This document shows, piece by piece, positions 54,142 to 62,294 of a stretch of DNA of 64,000 bases; positions within the stretch are counted from its first letter, which is position 1; every line of letters starts with the position of its first letter. Where the stretch lies: contig NC_021487.1 in NCBI RefSeq assembly GCF_000427095.1, forward strand, positions 372,001-436,000, written 5' to 3'. This DNA comes from Chthonomonas calidirosea T49. GTDB taxonomy: Bacteria > Armatimonadota > Chthonomonadetes > Chthonomonadales > Chthonomonadaceae. The translations under genes were made by a program, and so were the position numbers. A model generated the notes under the pieces. It was not told the origin of the DNA and searched no databases. It worked only from the letters and a program-made list of their open reading frames with translations.

Positions 54142-55363
54142 ACCTATTTTCCTCAGAAACGCTTGCAAGGCGTTGAAGGGGCTATGGGGCGTTTGCCTCT
54201 TGGCGATTGCTCTTTGGGCAACGGAAGCCAAAGCCGATCGGACAGACGATTTGATACGGGCGCTCGCTTCGCCGCAGGTCTCGCAGCGTGTGGATGCTGC
54301 GCAATCGTTAGCCGTGTTAAAAGATCCGCGTACAATCCCCGCTCTGCTGAAGGCCATGGGTGATCCCGTAGCCTCCGTCCGTGCCAATGCCTTACGCGGA
54401 CTAGCAAATATTCTAAAACCAAAAGATGTGCCGATACTTATACCCTATCTTAAAGACAAGGACGTATACCGTCGTGCAGGAGCGGCAGAACTTCTAGGTA
54501 TTCTAGGTGATCGAAGGGCACTACCTGCTCTTGAATCCGCCATGGATGATGCTTCCACTCTCGTTCGAGTGGAAGTTGTAACAGCACTTGGAGAGATCGG
54601 TGATCCTGCAGCAGCAAAGGTCTTATGGAGACGGCTAACGGATGTCAGCCCGCGGGTAAGGTTGGAGACGGCTGTGGCCTTGGGGCGATTACGTGACCCC
54701 ACATCCGCCGACAAACTATTGTCTCTTCTACAAGATTCCAACGAAAACGTGAGAATCGCTGCCGCAGTTTCTATTGCCCAGATCGGCAATCGTAGTGTGG
54801 TACCTGCTTTACTGCGGCGGATGCAGATGACAACCACCGATTCAGATTTGAAGTATTATGCTGCCTATGCTTTAGGGCGCTTAGGGGATAGGCGGGCAGA
54901 GGCCACCCTCATAAATGCGCTGAAGGATGGCAAGAATCGCTATTTGCGAGCACAAGCCGCAGCCGCGCTAGGTGGGTTGGGCCAAAAAAGTGCGGTGCCG
55001 GCATTGATCTTAGGCCTGCACGATCGCTTTGTGCTGGTGCGATTCGCTTCTGCTCAAGCGTTAGGACGGTTGCGCGACAGGTTAGCGGTTCCTGCGCTAA
55101 TACGTTCTTTACACGACTCTAATGAGGATGTGCGGGAGCAGAGTGCCAAGGCGTTAGGGCTTATTGGAGACAGAACTGCTGTGCCTGCATTGATCTATGC
55201 TGCATTTCATGATACAGACGACGCGATTCCAAAGGCGGCAGCGCTCGCGCTTGGGCGTATAAAGGATAGACGCGCATTGCCGGCTCTCAAGAAACTCTCT
55301 CGAAATTCGGACCCTACCGTTCGTGAGGCGGCAAAATGGGCACTAACCCAATTTGGGAGGTAG
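54107..55363 (+). CDS. exported HEAT-repeat protein
   Basis: A 418-residue protein with about ten PBS-lyase-type HEAT repeats of about 31 residues, such as [32 protein letters not shown], here abbreviated to [16 protein letters not shown] and [15 protein letters not shown] hydrophobic segment ([17 protein letters not shown], about residues 28-44) looks like a signal peptide. Likely a binding scaffold outside the cytoplasm. The start ATG 54107 lies inside the gatB coding region (35-nt overlap), which implies translational coupling; a TTG further in is an alternative. Function unknown. Confidence 0.75.
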   Translation: MRCWQKSKKFVKPIFLRNACKALKGLWGVCLLAIALWATEAKADRTDDLIRALASPQVSQRVDAAQSLAVLKDPRTIPALLKAMGDPVASVRANALRGLANILKPKDVPILIPYLKDKDVYRRAGAAELLGILGDRRALPALESAMDDASTLVRVEVVTALGEIGDPAAAKVLWRRLTDVSPRVRLETAVALGRLRDPTSADKLLSLLQDSNENVRIAAAVSIAQIGNRSVVPALLRRMQMTTTDSDLKYYAAYALGRLGDRRAEATLINALKDGKNRYLRAQAAAALGGLGQKSAVPALILGLHDRFVLVRFASAQALGRLRDRLAVPALIRSLHDSNEDVREQSAKALGLIGDRTAVPALIYAAFHDTDDAIPKAAALALGRIKDRRALPALKKLSRNSDPTVREAAKWALTQFGR

Positions 55364-55405
55364 CCCATTCTTATGGGGAAATCATAGTAGACAAAAATAG
55401 AGTTA

Positions 55406-55433
55406 TTGGAACGTGTTAATTTTACCGTATACT
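55406..55433 (+). promoter_or_regulatory. promoter of the TPR-protein gene
   Basis: TTGGAA (55406-55411) and TATACT (55428-55433) are separated by 16 nt. Transcription would begin near 55440, so upstream in-frame starts at 55406 cannot be used. Confidence 0.6.
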
Positions 55434-55486
55434 TAGTTTGGATGGATTTCGCGGCCATGCAAGATTTTAACAGGGATGTACAGGCT

Positions 55487-56206
55487 ATGTACCAGAAGCG
55501 AATCGAGCGATTAAGAAGTATTGTCAGACAATATAGTGGTTGGATAATGATGCTTATGCTACCTGTCTTTATGACAGGAGCGGCAATGGCGGATGGGCCT
55601 ACAGGGAATAAAAAACCGCACCCGGTCTCCTTTTCAAACGCCAAAACGCCAGAGCAGGTAGATTCTCCTGGTAGCAACATATTAAGAGACGTTGCTGCCG
55701 AACCAGCTACAGCAGATGCCATCACTGCAGAGGTGTTACGCTATCTATATGAACAAGCCGACTCGCATTTCGATGCGGGCGAGTATAATCACTGTATCAA
55801 CCTCAACCAGATTGTAGCACAGGGTGACCCTCATAATGTCGAAACCTATGCTAACAATGCGTGGCTTTTATGGTCTACCGATCGAGCACAAGAGGGGATC
55901 GCGACTCTGAAACGGGGTATTGAGGCGAATCCTGATACCTACTATATGTATGATGAGATGGGAGATTTCTACTGGCTTTATTTGAAGGATCCAAAGTCGG
56001 CCATTCCCTATTACGAAAAAGCCGTTCAGTTTAAGTGTCCTTGGTTTACGTGGCATAATCTCGCGCACTGTTACGAACAGTTAGGGGAGTGGAGCAAAGC
56101 CGAAGCGGCCTGGGAGCATGCTGCTCAGTATCCAGACGACCCTATTGCGAGCATTCATTTAAAGCGAATAAAAGAGAAGCTCGTTCAACAACGTTCAGGA
56201 GGGTAG
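55487..56206 (+). CDS. exported TPR-repeat protein
   Basis: A 239-residue protein. The N-terminus has positive residues and a hydrophobic run (GWIMMLMLPVFMTGAAMA), a signal peptide. Residues about 85-220 resemble TPR units: LYEQADSHFDAGEYNHCINLNQI, noted as YNHCINLNQIVAQGDPHN, then AIPYYEKAVQFKCPWFTWHNLA and EWSKAEAAWEHAAQYPDDP. Probably a protein-protein interaction module. Start candidates are ATG 55442, 55457 or 55487; the last is used because it gives a compact signal peptide. YggT follows 4 nt later. Confidence 0.7.
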   Translation: MYQKRIERLRSIVRQYSGWIMMLMLPVFMTGAAMADGPTGNKKPHPVSFSNAKTPEQVDSPGSNILRDVAAEPATADAITAEVLRYLYEQADSHFDAGEYNHCINLNQIVAQGDPHNVETYANNAWLLWSTDRAQEGIATLKRGIEANPDTYYMYDEMGDFYWLYLKDPKSAIPYYEKAVQFKCPWFTWHNLAHCYEQLGEWSKAEAAWEHAAQYPDDPIASIHLKRIKEKLVQQRSGG

Positions 56207-56210
56207 AAGA

Positions 56211-56504
56211 ATGTATTTCGGGGAACCCGTTGGTATCGGCGGAATCATTTTGTGGCTGTTGAACCTATTGAACTTTCTGCTGCTGGTCTATGTAATTATC
56301 TCATGGCTGCAAGTTTTTCGCGTGGATCTAGGGCCATTTCGTTCAGTGGCACGTTTTTTAGATTCGATTTTTGAACCGATGCTGGCACCTATACGTCGCC
56401 TCGTTCCACCTGAGAAGCTGGGTGGTATAGACATATCCCCTCTGATTTTGATCATTGCGGTGCAAGTTGTTGCCCAGTTTGTAGCTCATCAGATCGGCCC
56501 CTAG
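56211..56504 (+). CDS. YggT-family membrane protein
   Basis: A 97-residue YggT protein with two membrane segments (ILWLLNLLNFLLLVYVIISWL and ISPLILIIAVQVVAQFVAH). The intervening loop contains FLDSIFEPMLAPIRRLVPP, the family signature 'P.l.P.R..iP'. YggT proteins are linked to osmotic tolerance or cell division placement; the role is not settled. It follows the TPR gene by 4 nt and ends before a bidirectional terminator. Confidence 0.88.
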   Translation: MYFGEPVGIGGIILWLLNLLNFLLLVYVIISWLQVFRVDLGPFRSVARFLDSIFEPMLAPIRRLVPPEKLGGIDISPLILIIAVQVVAQFVAHQIGP

Positions 56505-56547
56505 AACGACGCGAGGCATAGATAATTTCCCTAAATCTCTATAAAAA

Positions 56548-56577
56548 AACCGCCCCGGAGCTGCTAACGGGGCGGTT
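56548..56577. terminator. bidirectional terminator between YggT and lipoprotein genes
   Basis: AACCGCCCCG (56548-56557) pairs perfectly with CGGGGCGGTT (56568-56577) around a 10-nt loop. An A-run (ATAAAAAAA) precedes it and reads as U-run on the minus strand, and TTGCTC follows. It lies between convergent genes. Confidence 0.85.
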
Positions 56578-56594
56578 TGCTCAGGAGTGAGCAA

Positions 56595-56840
56595 TTAAGG
56601 ATGAGTTGGAGCTGCTTGCTGTTGTGTTTGGTTCAACATTTTCTGTCGGGCCTCTTCGTTGAGTTTTTGAATCATTTTCAGTGCTTCTGGGGGTGGTCCT
56701 CCGGGAGGTGGCTTAGTTTCCATACGCTTTATGTCCTCAGGCGACATGGTATTATCCACATTGCAACCCGTGAAGCTAACCAACCCAGCTAGCACCACTA
56801 GCAGACCAAGGGCGATCCGTGTATATCGGGTTTTAGGCAT
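56595..56840 (-). CDS. small lipoprotein, hypothetical
   Basis: An 81-residue lipoprotein. The N-terminus is basic then hydrophobic (IALGLLVVLAGLVSFTGC), with a lipobox LVSFTGC at residue 26. The mature part is short, Pro/Gly/Gln-rich and includes KPPPGGPPPEALKMIQKLNEEARQKML, noted as GGPPPEALKMIQKLNEEA, which may be one helix. I do not recognise a family. It is 42 nt downstream of the pseudopilin stop and may be in its transcript; AAAGGT precedes the ATG. Confidence 0.6.
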   Translation of the reverse strand: MPKTRYTRIALGLLVVLAGLVSFTGCNVDNTMSPEDIKRMETKPPPGGPPPEALKMIQKLNEEARQKMLNQTQQQAAPTHP

Positions 56841-56882
56841 TTTTATCTCAGACCTTTCTTTGAGTTAGTGGTGGTACTGAAC

Positions 56883-57680
56883 TTACTGCCGAGTTGCGTC
56901 CCACATATTATTCTGCGGTTGATTAACCGGATCGGGATTAGTAGCTGTTGGCGTCATGGCTTTTACGTGACCATCTGCGAAGGCAAAGTTGGCCTTTTGG
57001 GCGTGGACCGCCGTCACGGCACCGTTTGGTCCATTTGGATCGTAAGGATTGGTCACAGAAGTAGCCGGTATAGTTCCATTAGGAATCTCACCGGGTGAGA
57101 AACTATCCCACCAGTTTACTCCAGTGAACATGCAGCCGGGGCCGAAATCGAGCAGGTTCCCCGGAATCGTGTTGATATTAGGTTGCAGAGCGTCCTTTTC
57201 TGTAAAGAGAATAGTTTCAGCAGGGCGTCCGATACGAGCTTGTGAAGTGGTGGTCGTGCCCATCCAGCTTTGCGACATACCCATGACACCAAAAACGCTC
57301 CAGTTGGAACCGTCCCATTTCATATAGCCATTGGAAGCGTAGGAGAGGCGGATGCCGCCCCAAGGTTGGGTCCAGGAGGGGGGAGTTCCAATAGGATCGT
57401 CGGGGCAGCGAAAGACCTGCAAGTTTTGCACGTAAGGTTGCACAAGAACGTACCACGTGTTTGCGTACCAGCTTTGCTGCAGACCGGTGGGGAAAACCTC
57501 ATCATAGTCTTGGGTATACATCAGGATCGAGGTTGCAAGCTGCTTCTCGTTAGAGACGCAGGAGATTGCCCTTGCTTTTTCGCGTGCCTGTGCGAACACA
57601 GGGAAGAGAATGGCTGCCAGAATCGCTATAATCGCGATCACGACAAGCAGTTCGATGAGTGTAAAAGCTTTTCGTTGCAT
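56883..57680 (-). CDS. DUF1559 pseudopilin-like protein (second of three)
   Basis: A 265-residue protein with the same plan as the 11928 gene. The prepilin leader is [20 protein letters not shown], so the cleavage site has Ala instead of Gly before Phe. [14 protein letters not shown] follows. The H-X9-DG motif is [12 protein letters not shown] near residue 233, then HVKAM. The body has the usual Trp/Gly-rich beta region. It has a near-perfect promoter 150 nt upstream and a lipoprotein gene downstream. Function unknown; surface pseudopilin is a guess from the family. Confidence 0.9.
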   Translation of the reverse strand: MQRKAFTLIELLVVIAIIAILAAILFPVFAQAREKARAISCVSNEKQLATSILMYTQDYDEVFPTGLQQSWYANTWYVLVQPYVQNLQVFRCPDDPIGTPPSWTQPWGGIRLSYASNGYMKWDGSNWSVFGVMGMSQSWMGTTTTSQARIGRPAETILFTEKDALQPNINTIPGNLLDFGPGCMFTGVNWWDSFSPGEIPNGTIPATSVTNPYDPNGPNGAVTAVHAQKANFAFADGHVKAMTPTATNPDPVNQPQNNMWDATRQ

Positions 57681-57815
57681 TTACATATCTCCCAGTAGGT
57701 TGTGTAACATCAGTCGAGTTTAGTTCAAAGTGTGGAGAACAAGAGCCAATGATTGAAAGGGTTCGATGGCTGAATTATCGTTTCATTCACCTTAAAGTCA
57801 GGCTCTCATTCCATT

Positions 57816-57833
57816 AATCGAACTGTTTCGATT
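57816..57833. promoter_or_regulatory. 7-bp palindrome over the transcription start
   Basis: AATCGAA and TTCGATT frame a 4-nt centre (CTGT). The palindrome overlaps the last bases of the -10 box and the predicted start of the pseudopilin promoter, so it is a candidate operator. Confidence 0.5.
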
Positions 57834-57860
57834 ATACACCATTCACGGTCGGCTTGTCAA
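57831..57860 (-). promoter_or_regulatory. consensus sigma70 promoter for the second pseudopilin
   Basis: TTGACA (57860-57855) and TATAAT (57836-57831) on the minus strand are both exact consensus, with an 18-nt spacer. The 5' leader would be about 140 nt. The rest of the 57681-58027 gap holds nothing else I can recognise, apart from the palindrome at 57816. Confidence 0.8.
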
Positions 57861-58027
57861 TAGACATTCTACTAGTTTTATTCTGTCGCTAGGGATATGC
57901 GCGGAGTACAGGGAATTCAGATTAGATTTTCAGGCTTTGTGGGCTCAAGCTATAGAGGGGGAATAACAGGAGATCATGCATTAAGTGTCGAAGTTAAGCA
58001 TCAAACTGTCTATAGAAAGGGGTTTTG

Positions 58028-59131
58028 ATGGAAAGGCCTGTACGTATCGGCATTATCGGTTGTGGGCAGATCGCCCAGATTCATCTTCAGAACTACTCAC
58101 GCATTTCAGGGGTCGAGATTGTGGCCTGTGCCGACATTGATGCTGCAGCGGCGGATAGCACTGCGGCGATATTTTCTATCCCCAACGTATATTATCGGAC
58201 GCAAGAGCTACTTCAACGAGACGACCTTGATGCTGTAGATGTGTGTCTTCATAACAATCTCCACATGCCTGCAACCGTGGCTGCTTTGGAGCGGGGCTTC
58301 CATGTCTATTGTGAAAAGCCGATGGCTGGTTCCTACCGCGATGCAGTAACTATGCTAGAGTGCGCACGCGAGAAGGGGAAGATGCTCCATATCCAACTCG
58401 GTTTTCTCTACTCCGATGAGACGCGCGCAGCTAAAGAGCTCATTGATAGTGGTTTGCTAGGTGAAATATATCATGCACGTTCTACTGGTTTTCGCAGAAG
58501 AGGAAGGCCCTATGTGGATGGCTACGGGAAAGCGCCCTTTGTACAAAAAGCCATCGCAGGTGGGGGAGCGCTCTATGATATGGGGGTGTACCATATCTCA
58601 CAACTCCTTTATCTGCTCGGCAACCCGAAGGTAGAGCGTATTACCGGCAAGACCTATCAGAAGCTGCCGATGGATGAGGAGCGACGACGGACGGCTGGTT
58701 ACAGCGTGGAAGAGCTGGCTATGGGGTTTGTGCGATTTGAAGGAGATTTGACAATGGATATCATTGAGGCTTGGGCGATTGAGTTAGATGGCTTTGAGGG
58801 TTCATCGCTGGTTGGGACCAAAGGTGGTATACGGCTACAGCCATTCGGATACTATCATAGTGTAGGCGATCTTGACCTAAACGCAACCGCGAATTTGAGT
58901 GGAGCTCGATTTCGCTGGAATAGCTTGCGCGGAGAAGGTGAGCTGTTTGGCAGCTCACAGCAGCACTGGATAGCTGCTTTACAGGGGCGCGTTTCGCTGT
59001 TGCCTACGGCAGAGATCGCCTTAAATACTATGCTGATTTCAGAAGGTATCTATCTTTCGGCAGAGCGTGGCGAAGAGGTAACGGCGGAAGAGGTAAAGGC
59101 GTTGTCTAAATCTACGGCCCTCCCGCTGTAG
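58028..59131 (+). CDS. Gfo/Idh/MocA-family oxidoreductase
   Basis: A 367-residue NAD(P)-dependent dehydrogenase. The Rossmann motif is GIIGCGQIAQIHLQNYSRI, with ACADID following. The catalytic-lysine motif EKPMAGS lies at about residue 98. The C-terminal alpha/beta domain contains GGGALYDMGVYHISQLLYLLGNPKVE, noted as GGGALYDMGVYHISQL, with the active-site DMGVYH typical of sugar oxidoreductases. The substrate is unknown. ATG 58028 is used, AAAGGGG precedes it. It is convergent with the SSS symporter gene. Confidence 0.9.
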   Translation: MERPVRIGIIGCGQIAQIHLQNYSRISGVEIVACADIDAAAADSTAAIFSIPNVYYRTQELLQRDDLDAVDVCLHNNLHMPATVAALERGFHVYCEKPMAGSYRDAVTMLECAREKGKMLHIQLGFLYSDETRAAKELIDSGLLGEIYHARSTGFRRRGRPYVDGYGKAPFVQKAIAGGGALYDMGVYHISQLLYLLGNPKVERITGKTYQKLPMDEERRRTAGYSVEELAMGFVRFEGDLTMDIIEAWAIELDGFEGSSLVGTKGGIRLQPFGYYHSVGDLDLNATANLSGARFRWNSLRGEGELFGSSQQHWIAALQGRVSLLPTAEIALNTMLISEGIYLSAERGEEVTAEEVKALSKSTALPL

Positions 59132-59132
59132 G

Positions 59133-60554
59133 CTAGATGTTTTGCATTTTTGCCGTTTGCTTGATGCCGAGGAGATAAAAGCTGCCACTTACTAGTAGCC
59201 CAGGTATCAGGGGTGGAAGGCCCCAGAGATCTCGGTAATTGCCGTGGTAGTAATACCAACCAAGCCCGAGATCTAAGAAGGCAACAAGGGAGCCATAGAG
59301 CATCGCCCGAAAGGCGTAACGGGCTGGGATTTTCCATTTTGGAGGACAGAGGTATGCCCCGACTAATGGCAGTAGTAGACCTGATACGATGAGATTTCCA
59401 AAAAGGTACCACTGTTCTACAACAGAGCGTACCATCAAAGCGATACCGATAGAGATAGAGGACGTAAGTACCAGTCCGATGCGAGTATAGCGAGGCACAT
59501 TCTGAGGCCCGTTTTCGTTCCGAAGGCGCCATATAAAATCTCGCCCAATGGTCATGGCTGAGATAAAAGTATAGGAAACAGTCGCGGCCATGATGGGGGC
59601 TAGCATCCCGACGTAGAAAAAGCCACGAAGGCCGTGCGGCAAAACCTTGGCAGCAATAGTTGGAAAAGCTAAGGTAGGATCGCTTAGATTGGGAAAAAGA
59701 ACACGTGTGAACAGCCCAGTGAGAAAAGTAAGGGAGTCAAAAGTGAACCAGCAGACAACAGCAACGAGAATGCCTAGGGAAGCGACGTACGGAGTTTTCG
59801 CGGCGTAGCATCGCTGATGAAACCCTGGATCGGTAAATGTTTGGAGTGCGATGACACTCCATGCCAGAAGCCATAGCACGTTATGGGTACCAAGCACAGT
59901 GAAGTAACGCGGTGGGAGGTGATCGGCATGAAGAAGCTGCCGGACACCACCGAATTTCGCTAAGCAAAAGGCCACCGTTAAAATAAAACCAGAAAACATT
60001 AACAGAAACTGTAACGTATTAACGCGTACATCGGCAAGAAAACCGCCCATAAGCGCATAGATGATCGAGAAGAGCGTTCCGATTAGCATCGCCAGCCAGA
60101 GCGGCCATCCAAAGAGGAGTTGCAGGAGAATTCCGAGCATCAGCACATACTGCGATGGGGTAGCGTAAAGAAAGGCAAGAAAGGCCCCTAGCAGGGCTGT
60201 TTTCCTGTCGTACTCTATTTCCAATCGATCGGGAATGGTATAGAGGTTCGTGCCCGCTTGACGAACGCGTTTTGCTAAGAAGAGCGCGAAGAGGATGGCG
60301 AACAGATAGTAGGGTACGCCGTTCGCCATCCACGCCGCAAGGCCGTCGGTATAGACGAACTCCCCAGCACCCAAGATTCCACCGTACCATGTAGCCACGA
60401 GAGTGGCAACGAATATGGGCAAGCTAAGGTTGCGGTCTGCGATTAAGTAGCTTTCAGTAGTAATGTGGTTTCTCCGTAGCCCAACCCATAGCAGAAAAGC
60501 CAAGTAGACAATTAAAAACAACCAGTCGTATAGGGAAAAATGAGGATTGGTCAT
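59133..60554 (-). CDS. sodium:solute symporter (SSS family)
   Basis: A 473-residue protein with about 13 membrane segments. The N-terminus LFLIVYLAFLLWVGLRRN and ATWYGGILGAGEFVYTDG match the first helices of the SSS fold, and LIFV-type helices follow (FYVGMLAPIMAATVSYTFISAMTIGRD, noted as MLAPIMAATVSYTFISA). The Na+-site Ser/Thr region is in AATVSYTFIS. It starts 4 nt inside the thiamine pyrophosphokinase gene and so lies in the TPP-riboswitch operon. A thiamine or precursor substrate is therefore plausible but unproven. Confidence 0.88.
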   Translation of the reverse strand: MTNPHFSLYDWLFLIVYLAFLLWVGLRRNHITTESYLIADRNLSLPIFVATLVATWYGGILGAGEFVYTDGLAAWMANGVPYYLFAILFALFLAKRVRQAGTNLYTIPDRLEIEYDRKTALLGAFLAFLYATPSQYVLMLGILLQLLFGWPLWLAMLIGTLFSIIYALMGGFLADVRVNTLQFLLMFSGFILTVAFCLAKFGGVRQLLHADHLPPRYFTVLGTHNVLWLLAWSVIALQTFTDPGFHQRCYAAKTPYVASLGILVAVVCWFTFDSLTFLTGLFTRVLFPNLSDPTLAFPTIAAKVLPHGLRGFFYVGMLAPIMAATVSYTFISAMTIGRDFIWRLRNENGPQNVPRYTRIGLVLTSSISIGIALMVRSVVEQWYLFGNLIVSGLLLPLVGAYLCPPKWKIPARYAFRAMLYGSLVAFLDLGLGWYYYHGNYRDLWGLPPLIPGLLVSGSFYLLGIKQTAKMQNI

Positions 60555-61210
60555 GGGGCTGGTGTTTCCCTGATGGAGGAGCTTAGTAAGCAGAGAAAAA
60601 CCGTACCCTGCACTAACTCGATTTCTACATTCCGTCCGAGCGCTTTATTGCTCACCGCCCGCGTGCCAGGTTGCAACAATAGGTGATCTGCCTCCCACTG
60701 CACCCCATGAATAGAAAGGATAGCAGGTTCAATTGCGATAACGGAGATGATATCGTCTGGCTGAGTGGGCAGTATGCGTTTGCTCGGGGAGTTCCTGTTC
60801 GCAGAGAGGCACCACAAGAAGGTGTTTGCTTCCTGAATACATAGAGTCATTGTTCGATGCCAGGATAGTAAGAGAGCGAGATTTGCAAGCGTGTGATCGA
60901 GCCTGCCACCTGTAGCTCCCAACACAGTGACTTGAGTCGCACCGCGATCTCTGGCCAGTTGAAGCGACTTTTCTAAGTCTGCGTAGTCCTGATTGGGTGC
61001 GACGACGATTTCTGCTGCTGGAAACAGTTGACTCGCGTGAGCTTTATCTATAGAATCGAAATCGCCACAAATAAGATGAGGCTGAAGTCCAAGATCATAC
61101 GCTTTCATAGCAGCGCCATCGGTAGCGATAATCAGATCGGCTGTAGCAGCAACACGTTGAGCTAGATCGCGAGGGGGTGGCGAGCCGTTAGCAAGGATCA
61201 GTACGTGCAT
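60551..61210 (-). CDS. thiN: thiamine pyrophosphokinase
   Basis: A 219-residue enzyme that makes TPP from thiamine and ATP. The N-terminal part reads LILANGSPPPRDLAQRV, then LIIATDGAAMKAYDLGLQPHLICGDFDSID, noted as ATDGAAMKAYDLGLQPHLI and CGDFDSID, with the DFDS metal site. DYADLEKSLQLARDRG and ATGGRLDHTLANLALL are the family's ATP-binding segments. ATG 61210 is used: the frame upstream lies inside the pseudopilin gene. The pseudopilin stop ends 4 nt before, so the two are closely coupled; the SSS gene overlaps by 4 nt. Confidence 0.93.
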   Translation of the reverse strand: MHVLILANGSPPPRDLAQRVAATADLIIATDGAAMKAYDLGLQPHLICGDFDSIDKAHASQLFPAAEIVVAPNQDYADLEKSLQLARDRGATQVTVLGATGGRLDHTLANLALLLSWHRTMTLCIQEANTFLWCLSANRNSPSKRILPTQPDDIISVIAIEPAILSIHGVQWEADHLLLQPGTRAVSNKALGRNVEIELVQGTVFLCLLSSSIRETPAP

Positions 61211-61214
61211 GTTC

Positions 61215-62018
61215 TTAATCGCAGAGCCAATAGTAAGTAGGTGGGTTTCCAGGATTGCCGTCGGTGGCTGCATTGGGGTCGAGTTGTCCGCTGCGCTCAC
61301 CTCCTGGGCACACGACTTCATTGTCGAAGGCTGCACTTGAGACGATGAACTTGCCGTGTCCATCTGCGAACACGATTCCTCCTCCGCGCGGATGCCACTG
61401 TTGAAAATAGCCGGGAATGTAGCCATAGCTTGGATTTGTTCCAAACCAAGGCATCATCTCATCTCGCATGAGGCGTGTTTCTGCTGGCAGTGCTAGTGAG
61501 GCTAAAGTGACCACTTGTGTCGTGGTATAGAGAATGTTATCTTGGCTCGATTCATTTGCGATGGTGGTAAAGATGCCGTGATCGAAGCGATAGCTTGAAC
61601 CATAGCAGTCAAAATAGGTGTTTGTATTTGGGCAGCCGTCATTTTGATAGGTAGTATAGAGTGAGGGGCCGCCCTGATCATCCGGACACTTGAAAATAAG
61701 ATGATTTTTGACGTAAGGCATCAACTCAACTTCTACCCCTTTGTGAGCGGGTGTTCCAGAAGGCGCGGGGACATTGTGGATAGGGTCCCAGGTATTGTAG
61801 GCATAGAAGATGGGAAACGTTTCATCGTAATCCTGAAGGTACATCTGCACCGCCATGCTTAGCTGTCGGACATTCGAAGTACAGACGGCTTGGCGGGCTT
61901 GCTCACGTGCTTGAGCAAAAACAGGAAAGAGGATAGCTGCAAGAACAGCTATTATCGCGATAACTACTAGAAGCTCAATGAGCGTAAATGCTTTTTTGAG
62001 GTAGATTGGTAGAACCAT
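61215..62018 (-). CDS. DUF1559 pseudopilin-like protein in the thiamine operon (third of three)
   Basis: A 267-residue pseudopilin: [20 protein letters not shown], then VFAQAREQARQAVC, with H-X9-DG as H-PRGGGIVFA-DG at about residue 222. ATG 62018 is chosen because AAGGAGAAAGTA precedes it; an in-frame upstream start would lie within the riboswitch terminator. It is the first gene after the TPP riboswitch, with the thiamine pyrophosphokinase gene 4 nt behind. A role in thiamine capture is inference from position only; nothing in the protein itself shows it. Confidence 0.9.
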   Translation of the reverse strand: MVLPIYLKKAFTLIELLVVIAIIAVLAAILFPVFAQAREQARQAVCTSNVRQLSMAVQMYLQDYDETFPIFYAYNTWDPIHNVPAPSGTPAHKGVEVELMPYVKNHLIFKCPDDQGGPSLYTTYQNDGCPNTNTYFDCYGSSYRFDHGIFTTIANESSQDNILYTTTQVVTLASLALPAETRLMRDEMMPWFGTNPSYGYIPGYFQQWHPRGGGIVFADGHGKFIVSSAAFDNEVVCPGGERSGQLDPNAATDGNPGNPPTYYWLCD

Positions 62019-62071
62019 TACTTTCTCCTTGTGGTCCAACGCGGTGTCGTTCCAAAAGTCAAATCGTGGGC

Positions 62072-62114
62072 GAAAAGCAGAAAGCCACCGCTCCGAGCTT
62101 TGGGAGCGATGGCT
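62072..62114 (-). terminator. intrinsic terminator of the TPP riboswitch
   Basis: On the minus strand AGCCATCGCTCC and GGAGCGGTGGCT (62114-62103 and 62094-62083) form a 12-bp stem with one G-U pair and an 8-nt loop, followed by a U-rich TTCTGCTTTT. It lies 20 nt behind the aptamer and 54 nt before the pseudopilin start. Control is therefore by premature termination. Confidence 0.85.
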
Positions 62115-62133
62115 GCATAAATGAGTCATTGCT

Positions 62134-62210
62134 TCCCTCCGTCGGCATTACCCGAATCAGGTTCATAGGGTTGGGCTAGGTAGCCCTCTCAGCTTTACAG
62201 CACCCCTAGC
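62134..62210 (-). promoter_or_regulatory. TPP riboswitch (THI element)
   Basis: The minus strand contains the conserved TPP core in order: GGGGTGC, GCTGAGAG, ACCC-TATGAACCTGAT, CGGGTAATGCC and GACGGAGGGA. Spacing matches the class: GGGGTGC opens the aptamer and GGAGGGAAGC closes it. It senses TPP and switches off the downstream operon through the following terminator. Confidence 0.95.
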
Positions 62211-62231
62211 ATAGAATGAGGATATAGTCAG

Positions 62232-62261
62232 ACTCTACCTGCATTTGGAAGCATTTGTCAA
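62232..62261 (-). promoter_or_regulatory. promoter of the TPP-riboswitch operon
   Basis: TTGACA (62261-62256) and TAGAGT (62237-62232) on the minus strand have an 18-nt spacer. Transcription would start about 15 nt upstream of the aptamer. Confidence 0.6.
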
Positions 62262-62294
62262 CTTACTTACGTTAGAGTTCATGACAACATGGCT

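Noticed and set aside
61211-61444. Upstream extension of the thiamine pyrophosphokinase frame
   Set aside because: The added 78 residues lie inside the pseudopilin gene, have low complexity and no family match; the conserved start LILANGSPPPRDL follows ATG 61210 directly.
62019-62129. In-frame extension of the third pseudopilin to 62129
   Set aside because: It would begin within the riboswitch terminator and place a polar segment ahead of the prepilin leader; ATG 62018 has a clear ribosome site.
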